Positions 29,981 to 60,963 of a stretch of DNA of 64,000 bases are shown here, one piece after another. The notes beneath the pieces were generated by a model. That model saw nothing but the letters and a program-made list of their open reading frames with translations, was not told where the DNA came from and searched no databases. The first letter of the stretch is position 1; each line of letters starts with the position of its first letter. Source of the DNA: Prochilodus magdalenae (Eukaryota; Chordata; Actinopteri; Characiformes; Prochilodontidae); NCBI GenBank assembly GCA_024036415.1, contig JAMWET010001938.1:62001-126000 (forward strand), written 5' to 3'. Both the position numbers and the translations under genes were made by a program.

Positions 29981-30330
29981 TCAGCTGTAGACCTGCACGG
30001 CTCTCTTTGAGTTCAGTAGAGACGGTGAATCGAGGCAAGGAAGTAAGAGTCCTTGAAGAAAATTACAGAACGAATCATCCAGGCTCTGGAACATCTGGGT
30101 GCCGTTCTCGGGTCCAAACGGGTTGACCGCAGCTGTCTTTGGATTGTCCACTGGGTGCACAATGACCTGATGGTACACACTGACCAGATCCACTTTTAAA
30201 AAATGACCTTCCCAGCCAAACAGGCAGATGAGGAACTAGCTAGCAGTCTGGTGTAGTGGCGTTATTGAGTCGGTGATAATCACTACACAAGGGCCAGTTT
30301 CCGCACGGCTTCCTGCCCAGGTGCAGTGGT
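29981..30330 (-). pseudogene. Ty3/gypsy-type reverse transcriptase fragment
   Basis: On the minus strand the first part reads (W)PLCSDYHRLNNATTPD, a decayed form of the gypsy RPCGDYRRLNxATxPDRYP motif. After a stop and frame change comes KVDLVSVYHQVIVHP...KTAAVNPFG and then MFQSLDDS. The stretch that should follow PFG is missing, as is the YVDD active site. It is a short dead remnant of an LTR retrotransposon pol gene with no LTRs nearby. Confidence 0.7.
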
Positions 30331-32524
30331 GAAGCCCATGGGCAAGACACTCGTCTGACTGTCTGTGTGGTGGAGGAAATGACACCCAGGGTGAGACTCT
30401 GTAAGGAAGAGCAGGCTCCTGGAATGGTTGATGTCTGTAAATGATGTTTCCTTTCGCTGGCTGGTTAATGGCTGCTCTGGATTTGAACATAAGGTGAGAT
30501 GAAGATCATCTTGATAGAGTTTGGTCAAATAAGAAGCTTTTAATAAAGAGATAATACAGAATCTCATCAGCGTGTCCCTTTAACAATATGAAACACAAAC
30601 TACTGTCATTAAAATCGTCTCTTCCTGCTGCAGGACTTAATATGGGGGACCGCAGAGACCAACATCGCTAACAGTCATAATTACACGTACAGCCGCAACA
30701 CTGTGTGATACTGTGAGTGCAAAAATGGGAACAGAGCTTAAAGCAGAGCGATTCCTTGCTCAGTAGTTTCACCCTAGGAGTCTAACCGCGGTTCTGTAAA
30801 TCTGCAGGGGTTTTTTTTATATTCATATCTCATCATTTCTAAGCAATAATGACATAAACAAGGTGACTATCTAGTGAAGCCACGAAAAGGTTATAGGTTT
30901 TAAAATATTGTTTTATAAATTTGTGAGTGAAGAATGTCACATGTACATCAAACACTTGATTAATTCAGTAAGACTTGACTTTATATATAACTGTATTGCG
31001 TTACACTTTCAGTGAGAAAGACGTACAGGTACATTAGATTACAGGTACATATTATTAAAAAAATTAGGTCCTATTTTCCAAAGCAAGAAATGCTGAACAC
31101 TCTAAAAATGTACACATGAGACTTTGGCCTGGCCATAACGATATGTTTGGTGGTCCTAATAAACTGACAAATTAGCATTAATACAAGGAACTGGCAACTC
31201 AATGTTAAGTTCATTATGAAACTGGGAGTATTTAAATAATGTCTTTATGGTTTGAGATACAGATAAACACAACTCCTGTTGGATAAGTGACAAAGATATG
31301 ATGTGAACCGTTATACACGGAGCTCTTGTGTCACTGCACTGGATTTGGGCCCTTCATGCTGAAATACAATCAACATACAATATAAAACAATATCAAACAA
31401 ATTAACATAAATAAATAAATAAAGTAGCAGCATCCTATATGAACTTGCTTACAGAAAGGCTGAGAGAGTGTGTGAAACAAACAACAATAAAAAACAATAA
31501 TAAACAAAAAGAGCTATGAAAAAAGCCTGTATTTGATGTGTGGACTTATTTATTAACACTATTGTTTGTACGTGACTGCGGCCGTAGTCTGGACTAAGCG
31601 TTATAAGAGGAATAAATGAATGTATATATGCGTAAATATATGTAAATATGACAACATGCTCTAAAGCGGTTGGCGCTGAAGTCTGTTTACCACTGTGTTA
31701 CATTTGCTTTCCTTTTTCTGTTCCTGTCTCAACAGTCAGTCACCGAGATTCTCTTAGCTGGATATTTGTGGTCTTTCAGTGGACAGTGGAGATCTGCTGT
31801 CTCACCTTTAGAAACATCAGCACGAATAATCAGATGGCATTCTGGTCAAAACGAATCTCGTTGTATTAGCTGTGTCAGTAACTAATAATAAGTTATGTAC
31901 TTAATGTACAATAAACTAAACCGGATCTTTACAGGCAACTAGAGAACTGAAATATCCACGATCTGACCCTGAGTCACTCATTTCTGGATGAAAATTCACA
32001 GAACATTAGTAATGTCACCAAATCATCACCAAACATTCGATTCAAATTGATTTTCATATTATGGATGAATTCATACCAATCAAAACAAATCATAAAAATC
32101 CAATTGATTGATTGACGAAAAAAAAAATAGTAAACATGACTCTATCCCCCGTGTCTGCCTGTATTGATAATTTCTTTGTGTACTACATAAACACACTTTG
32201 GTTAAACTAACGAACTCCTTACTTCCGGTGGCACAAAATATGAACGTGCACTAATTTAATGGAAAGGCGAGCCTGCCATCTGCTGTACACTGAAGGAAGA
32301 GTGCTCTGTACCGGAACACTGTGGCGTGTGATCCACCGTTTCTACACGGAATCATTAAAAGGACTTCTGACGGGTTGAAAAAGACATTAACGTTCTTTCA
32401 GTGTTCATTAAGAATTCGATATTCACACGTGTCGCGACTACCTGTTCATTTATTTATTTATTTGCTTACTTATTTTCCTGTTCAGGTGAGCCAGGTAGTG
32501 TTGGCTGCTTTATTGATCGATTTG

Positions 32525-32699
32525 CTCCCTGACCAATGGCAGTTTAAGAAACGTACATAAGCGGAAAGAGGTCACTGCAAAGGCGGGCTTTCTGAAACAG
32601 CCAATTAACAGTCGTGGACGTCGTGACAGAGTTTCCCCTTAGCCAATCACGTGTGCCGTTTCCCTCTTCCTGTCAGTGGGCGTTTGCTACCTGTGTGAA

Positions 32700-32700
<1 letters not shown>
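32525..32700 (+). promoter_or_regulatory. pcnx3: Candidate pcnx3 promoter
   Basis: Three CCAAT boxes on the plus strand (32533-32537, 32601-32605, 32643-32647), the last abutting a CACGTG E-box at 32648-32653. There is no TATA box at a standard place. This fits a broad housekeeping-type promoter driving the gene downstream. The transcription start is not visible from sequence. Confidence 0.45.
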
Positions 32701-51785
<19,085 letters not shown>

Positions 51786-54700
51786 GCCTGAGATGAACTT
51801 GCACAACTAGGCATGGACCAAGTAAAGCTGGGATGTGGAGCCAGTCTCTCACAAAGCCCACGGCCACTCAAGCCGCCCCGTTTAAGCCAACGAAGAGAGA
51901 TTAAAGGAGCTCCGTGTTCTGTCAAGTGGAGCTGACCTACTCGATGCCTTTGTTGATCTTGTGCTTCATGCCTTTATAATCATGGACATACGTGGAAGTG
52001 GTCTTGCTCCTGTATGGGAGTTCTCTAAGAGAGTGCTGCATGTATGGCAAACGTTCAGGTCTCACCCTTGTAAGGTAAAGCTAGGTCATGAACCCGTGCG
52101 ATGGTGTTTCCTTGATGGGGCGTCTGGTCACCTTTTTGGCCTCGAGGCTCACAAGCCGAAAAAGCCAAGCCAGTGCAATCCGAAAAGACTTCTCCATGTA
52201 ACGTGGTACTGAGTTTAAAGATCGTCAAAACCTTAAGAATCTTTCACATCAACTCGTTACCACGGTGACAAAAAGGGAACTCGCCGACGTCTGTAGCAAA
52301 TGACCGCTGTCTCAAGCCTGTCTCTGTCTCCCTGCTTACCCATCCACCTGTGCTGTTATGCACCAATAGAGTTAATGGGGTCTCCAGAAGTGGATCCCTT
52401 CTCCTCCTTCACCCCCTTACCCTCTTCTTAGACTCGAATACACACCTTCATGTAATAACCCCTAGCCTGTGTACAATTTACTGTTGAAGCACCAAAGGAC
52501 TTGAGCTCTCACCTCCTCTTGCCTTTATCTCACAGAACACACATTCCAAATAGCTATTCGATCAGCGGAACACAGCACCGTCCTTTCAGACGCCCGTTAG
52601 GTAGCCATTATGTCACAGTCGCGGTCAGCGGTGAAGACCCATGGCCACTCTGTCGGTTAGCTTCAGGGATAAGACTTACATGCACACTCTTAGACATAAT
52701 CTCCTAGACTCGTCCCCTGACTTTTGGTGCTCCTCACAGCGTAGTTTACAGCCTGCCCAGAAGAGGACGGGACGCATGATCTTAGTTAACGATGGAAAAG
52801 GTGGGCCTGAGGTTAAAGCATAAGACGCAGGGGTCATCGACAGGCTAGTACCCCCATTCACGTCTGTGAGGGGAGAATTTTGCCGACTTCAGAATGAGGG
52901 TGGGTGGTAGTTTTCCCTTCTAACGCAAATTTTTATCTGTAGACCGCAGAGATTTTCCAGTGAGCGTTTTCTCCTCTTCTCTCTGACGATGCTGTCCCCC
53001 GTGGGCTTTGGACTGGCTGTAGCAGGAGGGATGCCACGCTGGTTCTTTTTGGTTTAAGGCCTTTGCTTTCCTACTGCTGTAAGCAAGCGCCTGCATTACA
53101 GCTCCCCCTACTGCGATACTACTGCTACTGCATCATCCTCTCTTACTACTAATAGAACTAACCAAACTACTGCTCCTTTTGACTTTTAAATCTCCAGCGT
53201 TTTAGTTGGAAGAACTGAAAAAGAAAAAAAAAAAACACAGATATACCAATTTAAACAAAGATGCATATTTATTTGATTGTTGACCTTGTTTAGAGGTGGA
53301 GGGAGTGGGTGGTGTTGATGTTGCGACTGGTTGTGACATGCTGATACTAACTGGAAAGGTGACGCTACTCTGAACTGTAACCTCTGCCCTGCCCTCTTAG
53401 GGACCTTCTGAGACGTCGTGTTTCACAGTGTCTAGTTTGCATTTAATTTAACTGGAATTGGGCCCATGACTGTCCTTTGTCATTTTCTGTTCTATCTCGT
53501 ATCGATCCATCCCTACCAGAATAGGCGAATGAAGCGCTGACTGACTGCTAATGCACGTACAGATGAAGAACCATGAGCACAGCCCCGTCTGGCTAGAAAT
53601 GTGTTAAGGCTTTGTGCTGTCTATAATAGAACTATAGTGGTGTGTGTGTTGGTTGTGGGGTTTTTTTTTTTTTTCTTTTCTTTTTAATTTTTTTTTTTTA
53701 ATGTATTCTGTGCTCTGTTGTTCCATTTTGTGTGTGCGTGTGAATGGCCAAACGGTGTCTCAGCAGTGAACAGTGCCATGACGGCCACTACATAGTGCAT
53801 TCAGGCTTTGGAAGTGGTGCCTTACAGGTGGAAGGATGCAGAGTACATGTACTAGAGTACATGTGGTAAACTGGAGGGGACTGATGGGAAGCACCAGTCA
53901 GAACGATGCCCATTCACGTGGTGGTTTGGAACCCTTTCTCCCCCCCCCCATCCCCCCCTTGCTAATTCTGTGCTAGTTTTAATCTCATTAATAATTCCCC
54001 TGACTACTCCTTACAGCTACGGTTTCCCATCCAAGACTTCCACAGACAGACGTTTCCCCAGGCATGGCATTCAGGTCAGATGGAATAGCTCATAGTCACG
54101 ACGTTGTAAGCTGTTTTGGTGTAGATTTGTTAAAGATTTGTTTACGTCATCATCTCAGCACCTTGTTAATTGGTGAACAGACATGCAAGTTTCTTGGTAT
54201 TTAAAGAAAGCGGGTTGGAGTGCTAAGGTATGTGGGATCACAAAGTGACCAAATTCAATGCAGACCTTTTAAAGATGCTGGCAGAGCAGTTTAAATTTAA
54301 TGCCTTGGTTTATCACAGCAGCGATTTTTAAAATTCGCAAAATCTCAGATCGCTAAATTAGAACTAGTGGAAAATGTAATCTTCAGTTCTGTAATCCAGC
54401 TGTAGCAGGAAAAGGAACACCTTTTTTTAGACACTAGGTGAGACCGCTTTGTGAGCTGATTGCCCCCCACCACCCTCCCTCCCTCCCATCCGGATGCGTT
54501 TGCCACCTTCTGTTTGTGGCGATGGTGTCGGTGGCACTGCTTGTGTTGTCTAGCCCTCCTCAGGTCTTAAATTTGCTCATTTGTTTTTGGAAAGATTAAT
54601 GTTTCTCTGTTACACCTGCTAAGCAATGGGTCAGCCAGTGACCCCTTTTCTATTGACTGTAGTTCCTGTTGACTGACTACGTCAGAGCTGGGCGGAGGCC

Positions 54701-55456
54701 CAAAAACGTTTCTCTCTTCCCAGTCAGGACCATTTCTGTGTTTCTCTCTTTCATCTTCAGTGTAATTTTTCCAAAGCTACAGGGAGTTCTTTTTCTTATT
54801 TGGAGGAAGGCAAGCACAAGTTACTGGACAGTCTTGGGTGTCAATAATAAAAGGGATTGAATGAATCTCTGCCATTTATGTACAGCATGTTTTGTATATA
54901 AATATATATTTAAAAATATATAAATCTATTTTATTATTATTGGATTTCTGGTTATTTTTCAAAGAGACACTACTTTGAGTCTTAGGGGAGCTGTGTTCCT
55001 GTATTTCCCCTTTATGGAGAGGCTTGACACCTAGCGTGTGGAAGAGCGCTCTCTGACTTTTGAGTCAAGCCATTTTGGGAAGGAAATCGATTAATACTGC
55101 TTTTGCACAACTATTGTAAGATAGTACACCATCCCACTTTTTTAATCATCTTTTAGTGTTTTATTTAAAAGCTGTTATTCAATATTCAAAGTTATGTACA
55201 GGTTTTGTTTTCTTTCTTTCTTTTTTTTTTTTATGTGATTTTTTTTTTTTTCCTTCTATTTAAATTAAAGCTTTTTTGGTCATCGTTTGCAGAGCAGTTA
55301 TTGTAAATGTGTACTTTTGTACTTCTTTGTTTTTTTACTATTGTGCCTCCTGCTTAAAGGCATTTATCTAAAGTAAAAAAAACAAATATTAGCAGTCTTT
55401 GAAGAAAGTGGAGGGGAAATATATATATATTTTTTTTTATAGTTATTAATAATAAA
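51786..55456 (+). other. pcnx3: pcnx3 3' UTR (end estimated)
   Basis: No coding exon follows. Candidate AATAAA signals are at 54846-54851 and 55451-55456, with ATTAAA at about 55263. The second half is T-rich with long T runs (about 53660-53700 and 55220-55250), as in many long fish 3' UTRs. Site use unknown. Confidence 0.6.
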
Positions 55457-55894
55457 TACTCCCATATTTAGAATCTGAAGTCTGACAAAGCCTTAAAAGA
55501 TTATTGCACATTTGTCAGCATAATTCAATCGACGAGAGGCAATTTTACCGATTCATGCAGGTTTTTATTAAATAATTCCAATTATTTATTTTTTTTTAGG
55601 TTTTTTTTTTATGCATGTTTCACACAGTGAAGAGTGATCTAATAACAGCCAAGTACATTTGAACTCTATCTGTTTACTAACAGTAATCGATCAGTTATGA
55701 GGTAGTCATGGAAGTCCTCATGGAATGACGACTCATCTAATTTGTATAGGGATATAATATTTTTTTTTTTTTTCGGTGGTATATGGATTTATAGAACCAC
55801 TGTATTGTTGTGGTAGACTGGGTGCTGTTCAGAAGGAAGATGAAGGTAACCAGGACCAGTAAAAGATGAAAATGAAGTCTGACTGATATGGCCA

Positions 55895-56640
55895 ATATTT
55901 ATTAAGCTACACCCAGAAGTCTCTTAATATGGCGTCTGGCTGCCATGTTTGCTAACACAACACGCCGGGCCCTGCATAACCCATCACATGTAGCCTGGTT
56001 TTGCGGTGGGGGTGGAGTGTTGATAGCCCGTCCTGTAGCATCCCATACGTGTTTAATGAAGGAGAGGTCAGGTTACATAGCTAGCCGTGGCATGATGTCT
56101 GCCCGTCGAAGCCGACTCTTGAGATGGCAGCAGTATTAGGGATGAGCGTGGTCCTGTTGGAATAGCACACCGGATTGTGTTCCGAAAGGGTAGGACCACT
56201 GTTTCCAGGACCTCTTTAACACAACGCTGGGCTAGCAAAGTGCCTGTAACGAAGACCAAAGCTGACGTGGCATCATATGAAATTACACCCCACAACGTGA
56301 CACCAGGCCCTCTGGACGTGCGACGACAAGCCATTCGTCGCTGACCACCTGCCTCCACACACGGATTCGTTAGCTGCTTTCCACCAACACAAAAAAGGGA
56401 CTTGGAGGAGGACACCCCGAGAGGAACCAAGACTTGAAGAGGGGACACGTCCTCCTGGGTCAACACCAGATAAGCCAAGCACAGGTGCTGCATCAACAGG
56501 ATGACTCGTGGAGGACATCACTGCACTCGTGGGTGTTGGGTCACTCCGCTCAGGCCGTGGTCTCCCTCTCAGTGGTTTGTGTAGGTCTCTGCGAGCCTTC
56601 ATGTCGCTGGTGCGTTCCTTCTTCTATCCACTGCATCCAA
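55895..56640 (-). pseudogene. Tc1-type transposase remnant
   Basis: The minus-strand frame 56068-56496 contains GVTLWGVISYDATSALVFVT, GTLLAQRCVKEVLETVVLPF, a clear relative of the Tc1 block VWGAISYDSRSPLVxIxGTLTAQRYVDDVL. The following region that should carry the second Asp and DNARPH is degraded. No inverted ends identified; limits are approximate. Its family differs from the other Tc1 pieces here. Confidence 0.75.
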
Positions 56641-56751
56641 CAGCGTCCCACAAGACCATACAGTTTCATTACTGAAACTTTTCCAACTGCTCAAATCACT
56701 TTCAAACTGAACAGTGCCCGAACCACTACACCTAGTGACTACTTGGTTGTT

Positions 56752-56970
56752 GGTTGGTGTGGCTCAGCAGATAAGACCACTACCCAACAGGGCGTCAACA
56801 CCACATGTGGGAGACTGGGCTTCGAATCCTGGTCTGGGTGACTATGGTCTGGTACACCAATAAGAGTCTTTGGGCAAGACTCCTAACACTACACTGGCTC
56901 ACCTGTAATCATTAACCTTGTACGTCGCTCTGGATAAGAGCCTCAGCTAAATGCCATAAATGTAAATGTA
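56752..56970 (+). mobile_element. V-SINE-like element (tRNA head, L2-type tail)
   Basis: The head has a pol III box A-like TGTGGCTCAGCAGATAAGACC (56759-56779) and box B GGCTTCGAATCCTGG (about 56819-56833). The middle reads TTTGGGCAAGACTCCTAACA. The tail GTCGCTCTGGATAAGAGC...CTAAATG(CC)ATAAATGTAAATG is the L2-clade 3' end shared by fish V-SINEs. It is not a functional tRNA gene: the arms do not fold properly. Confidence 0.8.
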
Positions 56971-58152
56971 CTTCTAGACAGCAACAGGTGATGAATCTCG
57001 CGAGACACAGAGCAACGGCCTGAAATAGTTTATTCCCACACATGCTGCTCAGAGTAATGTTGAGGTCAGTCTTGGTCAACAGGTCCTCTGGCAGCAGTGT
57101 CTTTCACTCGTCAAGCAGGACTGAGCTATATGGTTAAGGTTTCGGTGACTTGAATTCAGTGTACCGAAACACTAAGTAAACATTTATTTCAATAACACAA
57201 TATACAATTAAACATTTTTTTAATATTTGAAATAAGTATCATGTTCTCGCAGCTACTCACCCTCAATTACTCTTACAGCGACAAGCCCAGTGCGATAGTG
57301 ACGATTTCATAAATTACAGTTCGATTCAAAACATCGTGTGGTATTATAAATTAAATGTTTAAATAGACTATATTAATTCCAATAATTGGTTTTAGAGTAA
57401 AACCTTTGTAGGTCGGACACTCCGCACTTCACTGCTGCTATTAAACCATGGATCCTTTTTTCTCCCCGCCTGTTCACAAGGTCATTAAAGTTAATCTAAT
57501 GTGAAGTGCAAAGGGAAGCAATGGTCCAGATAGAGGGACAATTAAGCCCAGCTTAATTAAATCATGGGGACAAAACCGTGAAGGGTCTGCTCGCACCAGT
57601 GGCATTCAGCGCATGCGTTGGAACTGAGCAGCTGTTCGGCTGATAACACTAATAGCTCAGGAGGATGTACCTTTGAGCTGGACTTCAGAGTCGAAGGTTT
57701 CCTGTTGGACCGGCCGGGTCAAATGTAATTTAAGGTAACTCGTAAGTTCCCTGCCTGCTGATGGCTTTTGGTGTTCTATGGAGGAGAACGGGCGATGAAC
57801 GTGTTGCAGCATGTGAAATATTGCCCGTATTCTGGGAAAGATGTCCCTTTCTGGATGGTACTACGCACGGAGACCCAAACAACTACCAACAAACAGCCGA
57901 TAACTTGTATGTGTAGACGGCGCGACCCCACTGTCCTACTGCGCATGCGCGGAATGCCACTGGCCTGAAACGACTGGCGTGAACATCTGCGGCTCTGCAG
58001 ACGGTGTCTGAGAAGTACACAACAAATAACATGTCAGAAAACAAAATTACAAAATCTAAAAAAAAAAAAAATTACAAAAGTAAAAACAAAAAATTAAAAC
58101 GTGAAACACTTTTACGAACTGGGAATTCAGACAAAGGTCTAACACACAGGAA

Positions 58153-58450
58153 GTGGTTGTTGCGGACCCTTGTCAATCAAACTGTTTGCGGTGGTGCAGT
58201 TGGTATGTTTTGTTTGTCTGGCATGTGTTGGTTCCTGTTGAAGGTCTTTAGAGTTTTAAAGCGCAGGCGGAAGAGACGATTCTAAACCACGGGGCCTTAA
58301 AAGCTCTCAGAAGGTTTTAGCAGCTAGCTGGTTCTCTATCGCTAGTGTTACCTCTCCAGCTCTAAGTGGTTTAGACGCCTGTTCATCTTGTACTTCCACC
58401 CACTCCACCACCGCCAAACAGTTTGATTGACAAGGGTCTGCAACAACCAC
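58153..58450. repeat. Foldback (inverted) repeat
   Basis: The arm 58153-58196 (gtggttgttgcggaccc...) is the inverse of 58406-58450 (...gggtctgcaacaaccac), with about two mismatches in 44. Outside both lie GAATTC words (58125, 58452). Inside, ctaaaccac/gtggtttag (about 58283 and 58365) form a second short stem. Likely a MITE or a decayed foldback element. Confidence 0.75.
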
Positions 58451-58616
58451 GGAATTCATACGCTGCATCCGAAATCGCCTACCTAGCCAGTACTAGATTG
58501 AGCCCAGTGGGCTCTGCTTAACCGGTGAAGCAGTAGAGTCTTTCAGTACGCAAGTATGTAGTATCCTCTCGGACGATGTCCGCCATCTTGCCACCGTCAT
58601 TTGGCGTAAGACGGAA

Positions 58617-59040
58617 TGGAATTTAAGGTGGGATGCGATTTAATGTTGTAATGTATTTAAGGTGGTAGGAGTGAATTTAAGGTGGCAGTGAAGTTAAAGT
58701 GGTAGGAGTGAATTTAAGGTGGCACTGACGTTAAGGTGGCAGTTAAGATGGTAGGAGTGAATTTAAAGTTGGGAGTGAGATTAAGGTGGCAGTGAAGGTA
58801 AGGTGGAATGGAATTTAAGGTGGTAAGAATAAATTTATCGGGCAGGGAATTTAAGGTGGCAGTGAAGTTAAGATGGTACGAGTGAATTTAAGGTAGCAGG
58901 GAATTTAAGGTGGCAGTGAAGTTAAGGTGGTAGAACTGAATTTAACGTGGCAGGGAATTTAACGGGACACTGAAGTTAAGGTGCTAATAGTGACTTTAAG
59001 GTGGAAAAGAATTTTAGGTGGCAGTTGATTTAAGGTAGTA
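58617..59040. repeat. Minisatellite, about 18-bp units in 37-bp pairs
   Basis: Diverged tandem copies of GAATTTAAGGTGGCAGT and GAAGTTAAGGTGGTAGGAGT alternate, giving a higher-order unit of about 37 bases. About 20 subunits are present. Units differ by point changes and small deletions. Confidence 0.9.
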
Positions 59041-60038
59041 CAGCTTTTAAACGTTTCAACGTAATGATCTGACTTTTTCAAGCCAACTTAAAGTTCTTTC
59101 CCTTTGTAGTTTGTTCTGCAGTTCTCAGCCGCCAGACAGACATTAGACAAAACCAGCACATCACACATTTCCATTAGCGATACCCGCACCAAGAGAGAGA
59201 GAATTGGGCTGCCCTACAAAACACTACGACCTTCTTCCCTGAGACAAATCCGCTCCACATATCCCAATAACCGTACAGAGAAAGCTTAGGCTTGGATCCA
59301 ATCAGATGGACCAAACTCAGACCAAATTTCAATGTTTTTTTAATTATTATTTTTTAAATAAAGGCCAAAAACAACGTCTAAATAGCTGGTGGGTTATTTG
59401 TACTCTGTCTTTTCAAAACGTTTAAATGACTCCACAACTACAATACAGTACAGTGTTCTGAATGTATTAAATAGCTAGGCTAGTTAACCGGGTTTGCTTA
59501 AATACTATCGTCACATCCGGCGGAATATCCATTATTAATTCAAAGATGGTATTAATCTGGTTAAATCTGGCACTGCCACTCATCTGAATCTGCCAGTAGC
59601 TCAGATTAGCGAGGCTAGCTAAAGCAGTTTAAGCAGCTACTGCTAATATTTACTCCACTCGTTTAGGGGGATTAGACACTCAGATTAGACTCACTCAAGT
59701 CTAACTTCATCCTAATATAGGTTAGTCCTCCGACATTCTCCTGGAGCTGGTTTAGATGCACTGCCCTTTTACATGACTCAGCAAAACACCAACTTCATTA
59801 AGATCTTGCAGAGCCCGATCCCATCATGCAACGCGACGTGGCGTGCAAAACTCTGAACCAGGGAATGATTTATTCAAGCTCTAATCGCCAGTACGTTTTT
59901 TATAATTTTGTATGTTGGCTGAAATGCCAATCCTAGCGTCTTCTACACATGCGCACTGGAGGTAACACCTGTGTCGTACAAACATGATATTCAAATAAGC
60001 CTTTAAAATTAGTCCCCGTACAAAAGACCCCCTCTTCC

Positions 60039-60238
60039 TCAGACAAAGGAGCGCTTAATCAGAGAGGGGGTGTATCTGATCTCGTTGTAGCACTCCTCGT
60101 CCTCACGGCGGCTCCTCCATTTGCTCTCCCGAGCCGAACGGTGGAGCCACAGCACCAGCACCACCAAAGCCAGCAGCACCAGCGCCATGAAGAGCGTCAG
60201 CAGCACCCCCTGCAGGACGCCCGGGGAATCATCAGGAG
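60039..60238 (-). CDS. Ig gene last exon: membrane helix and tail
   Basis: Acceptor CTCTGTGCAG on the minus strand; stop TGA at 60039-60041. The tail has acidic EDEE then YNEIRYTP and ends SFV. YNEI could be a phosphotyrosine or sorting motif (inferred). Confidence 0.85.
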
Positions 60239-60894
60239 CTGCACAGAGAGACGGGTGGGAGTTCGAAGGTTGGAACCGACTGCAGAGTGACCATAAACCA
60301 ACCAGAGGTTTATCTCAGATCTACACGACCCACATCTCCATTTTATTATATTATATTACATCTTTTATAATATATATATTATATATTATATTACATCTAT
60401 ATTTTATTTTAATGTGTTTATTTTTATGTTTTATTTTATTTATTCTTTATCCATTTTTGCTTTATTATTTTTGTAGCTTCTGTGTGTACTGTGTGTCTCA
60501 CCGGTATGCTATAACGGTCTTAATTTCCCCCTGGGATCAATAAGTTATTATCACTGTGGTGGTCTTCAGTACCTTAGGCAGCACCCTGCTGCATGTGGGG
60601 AAAACAAGCAGCACAGAACATCTCCAGAATGGTAAACAGAAAAATCTTTTTTTTTTTTAAATCTTCTTAAATCTACTGACTGAAGGCTTCTACATCCCAT
60701 AATAAACGGGAAACATTTCCATTGAGACATTCGTAATGTTTTGGTTGTATTCAACCAAAGTCAGTTGTTTTCAAATTCTGAAAAATAATAATAATAATAT
60801 AATATGACAAACAGTGGAGATATGAGATTTGGTTCTGACACTGACCGTATGCTAATCTTTATAGTGACCAGTGATATGTGTGTGTATACATATA

Positions 60895-60963
<69 letters not shown>

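Larger units (their letters stand above)
24699..32520. other. Intergenic region between nrxn2 and pcnx3
   Basis: Contains a truncated Tc1 (25273-26082), a short inverted-end unit (26986-27264) and a Ty3/gypsy fragment (29981-30330), listed separately. 29490-29580 (atggtcagattttgatcgaggc) faintly resembles the start of a Tc1 transposase gene. In 27270-29480 and 30500-32500 I see no gene or recognisable element; open frames there (for example 28042-28557) match no family I know and lack splice context. Confidence 0.55.
55457..60038. other. Intergenic region between pcnx3 and the Ig gene
   Basis: The genes converge on it. Contents are listed separately: Tc1 remnant, V-SINE-like element, foldback repeat and minisatellite. 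56975-58120 and 59041-60038 hold nothing I recognise. 58457-58600 (gcatccgaaatcgcctac) resembles the end of a fish DNA transposon, but no partner end was found. Confidence 0.55.

Noticed and set aside
56752..56840. Possible tRNA gene
   Set aside because: Box A and box B are present but the arms do not pair and it runs directly into a V-SINE body and L2-type tail.
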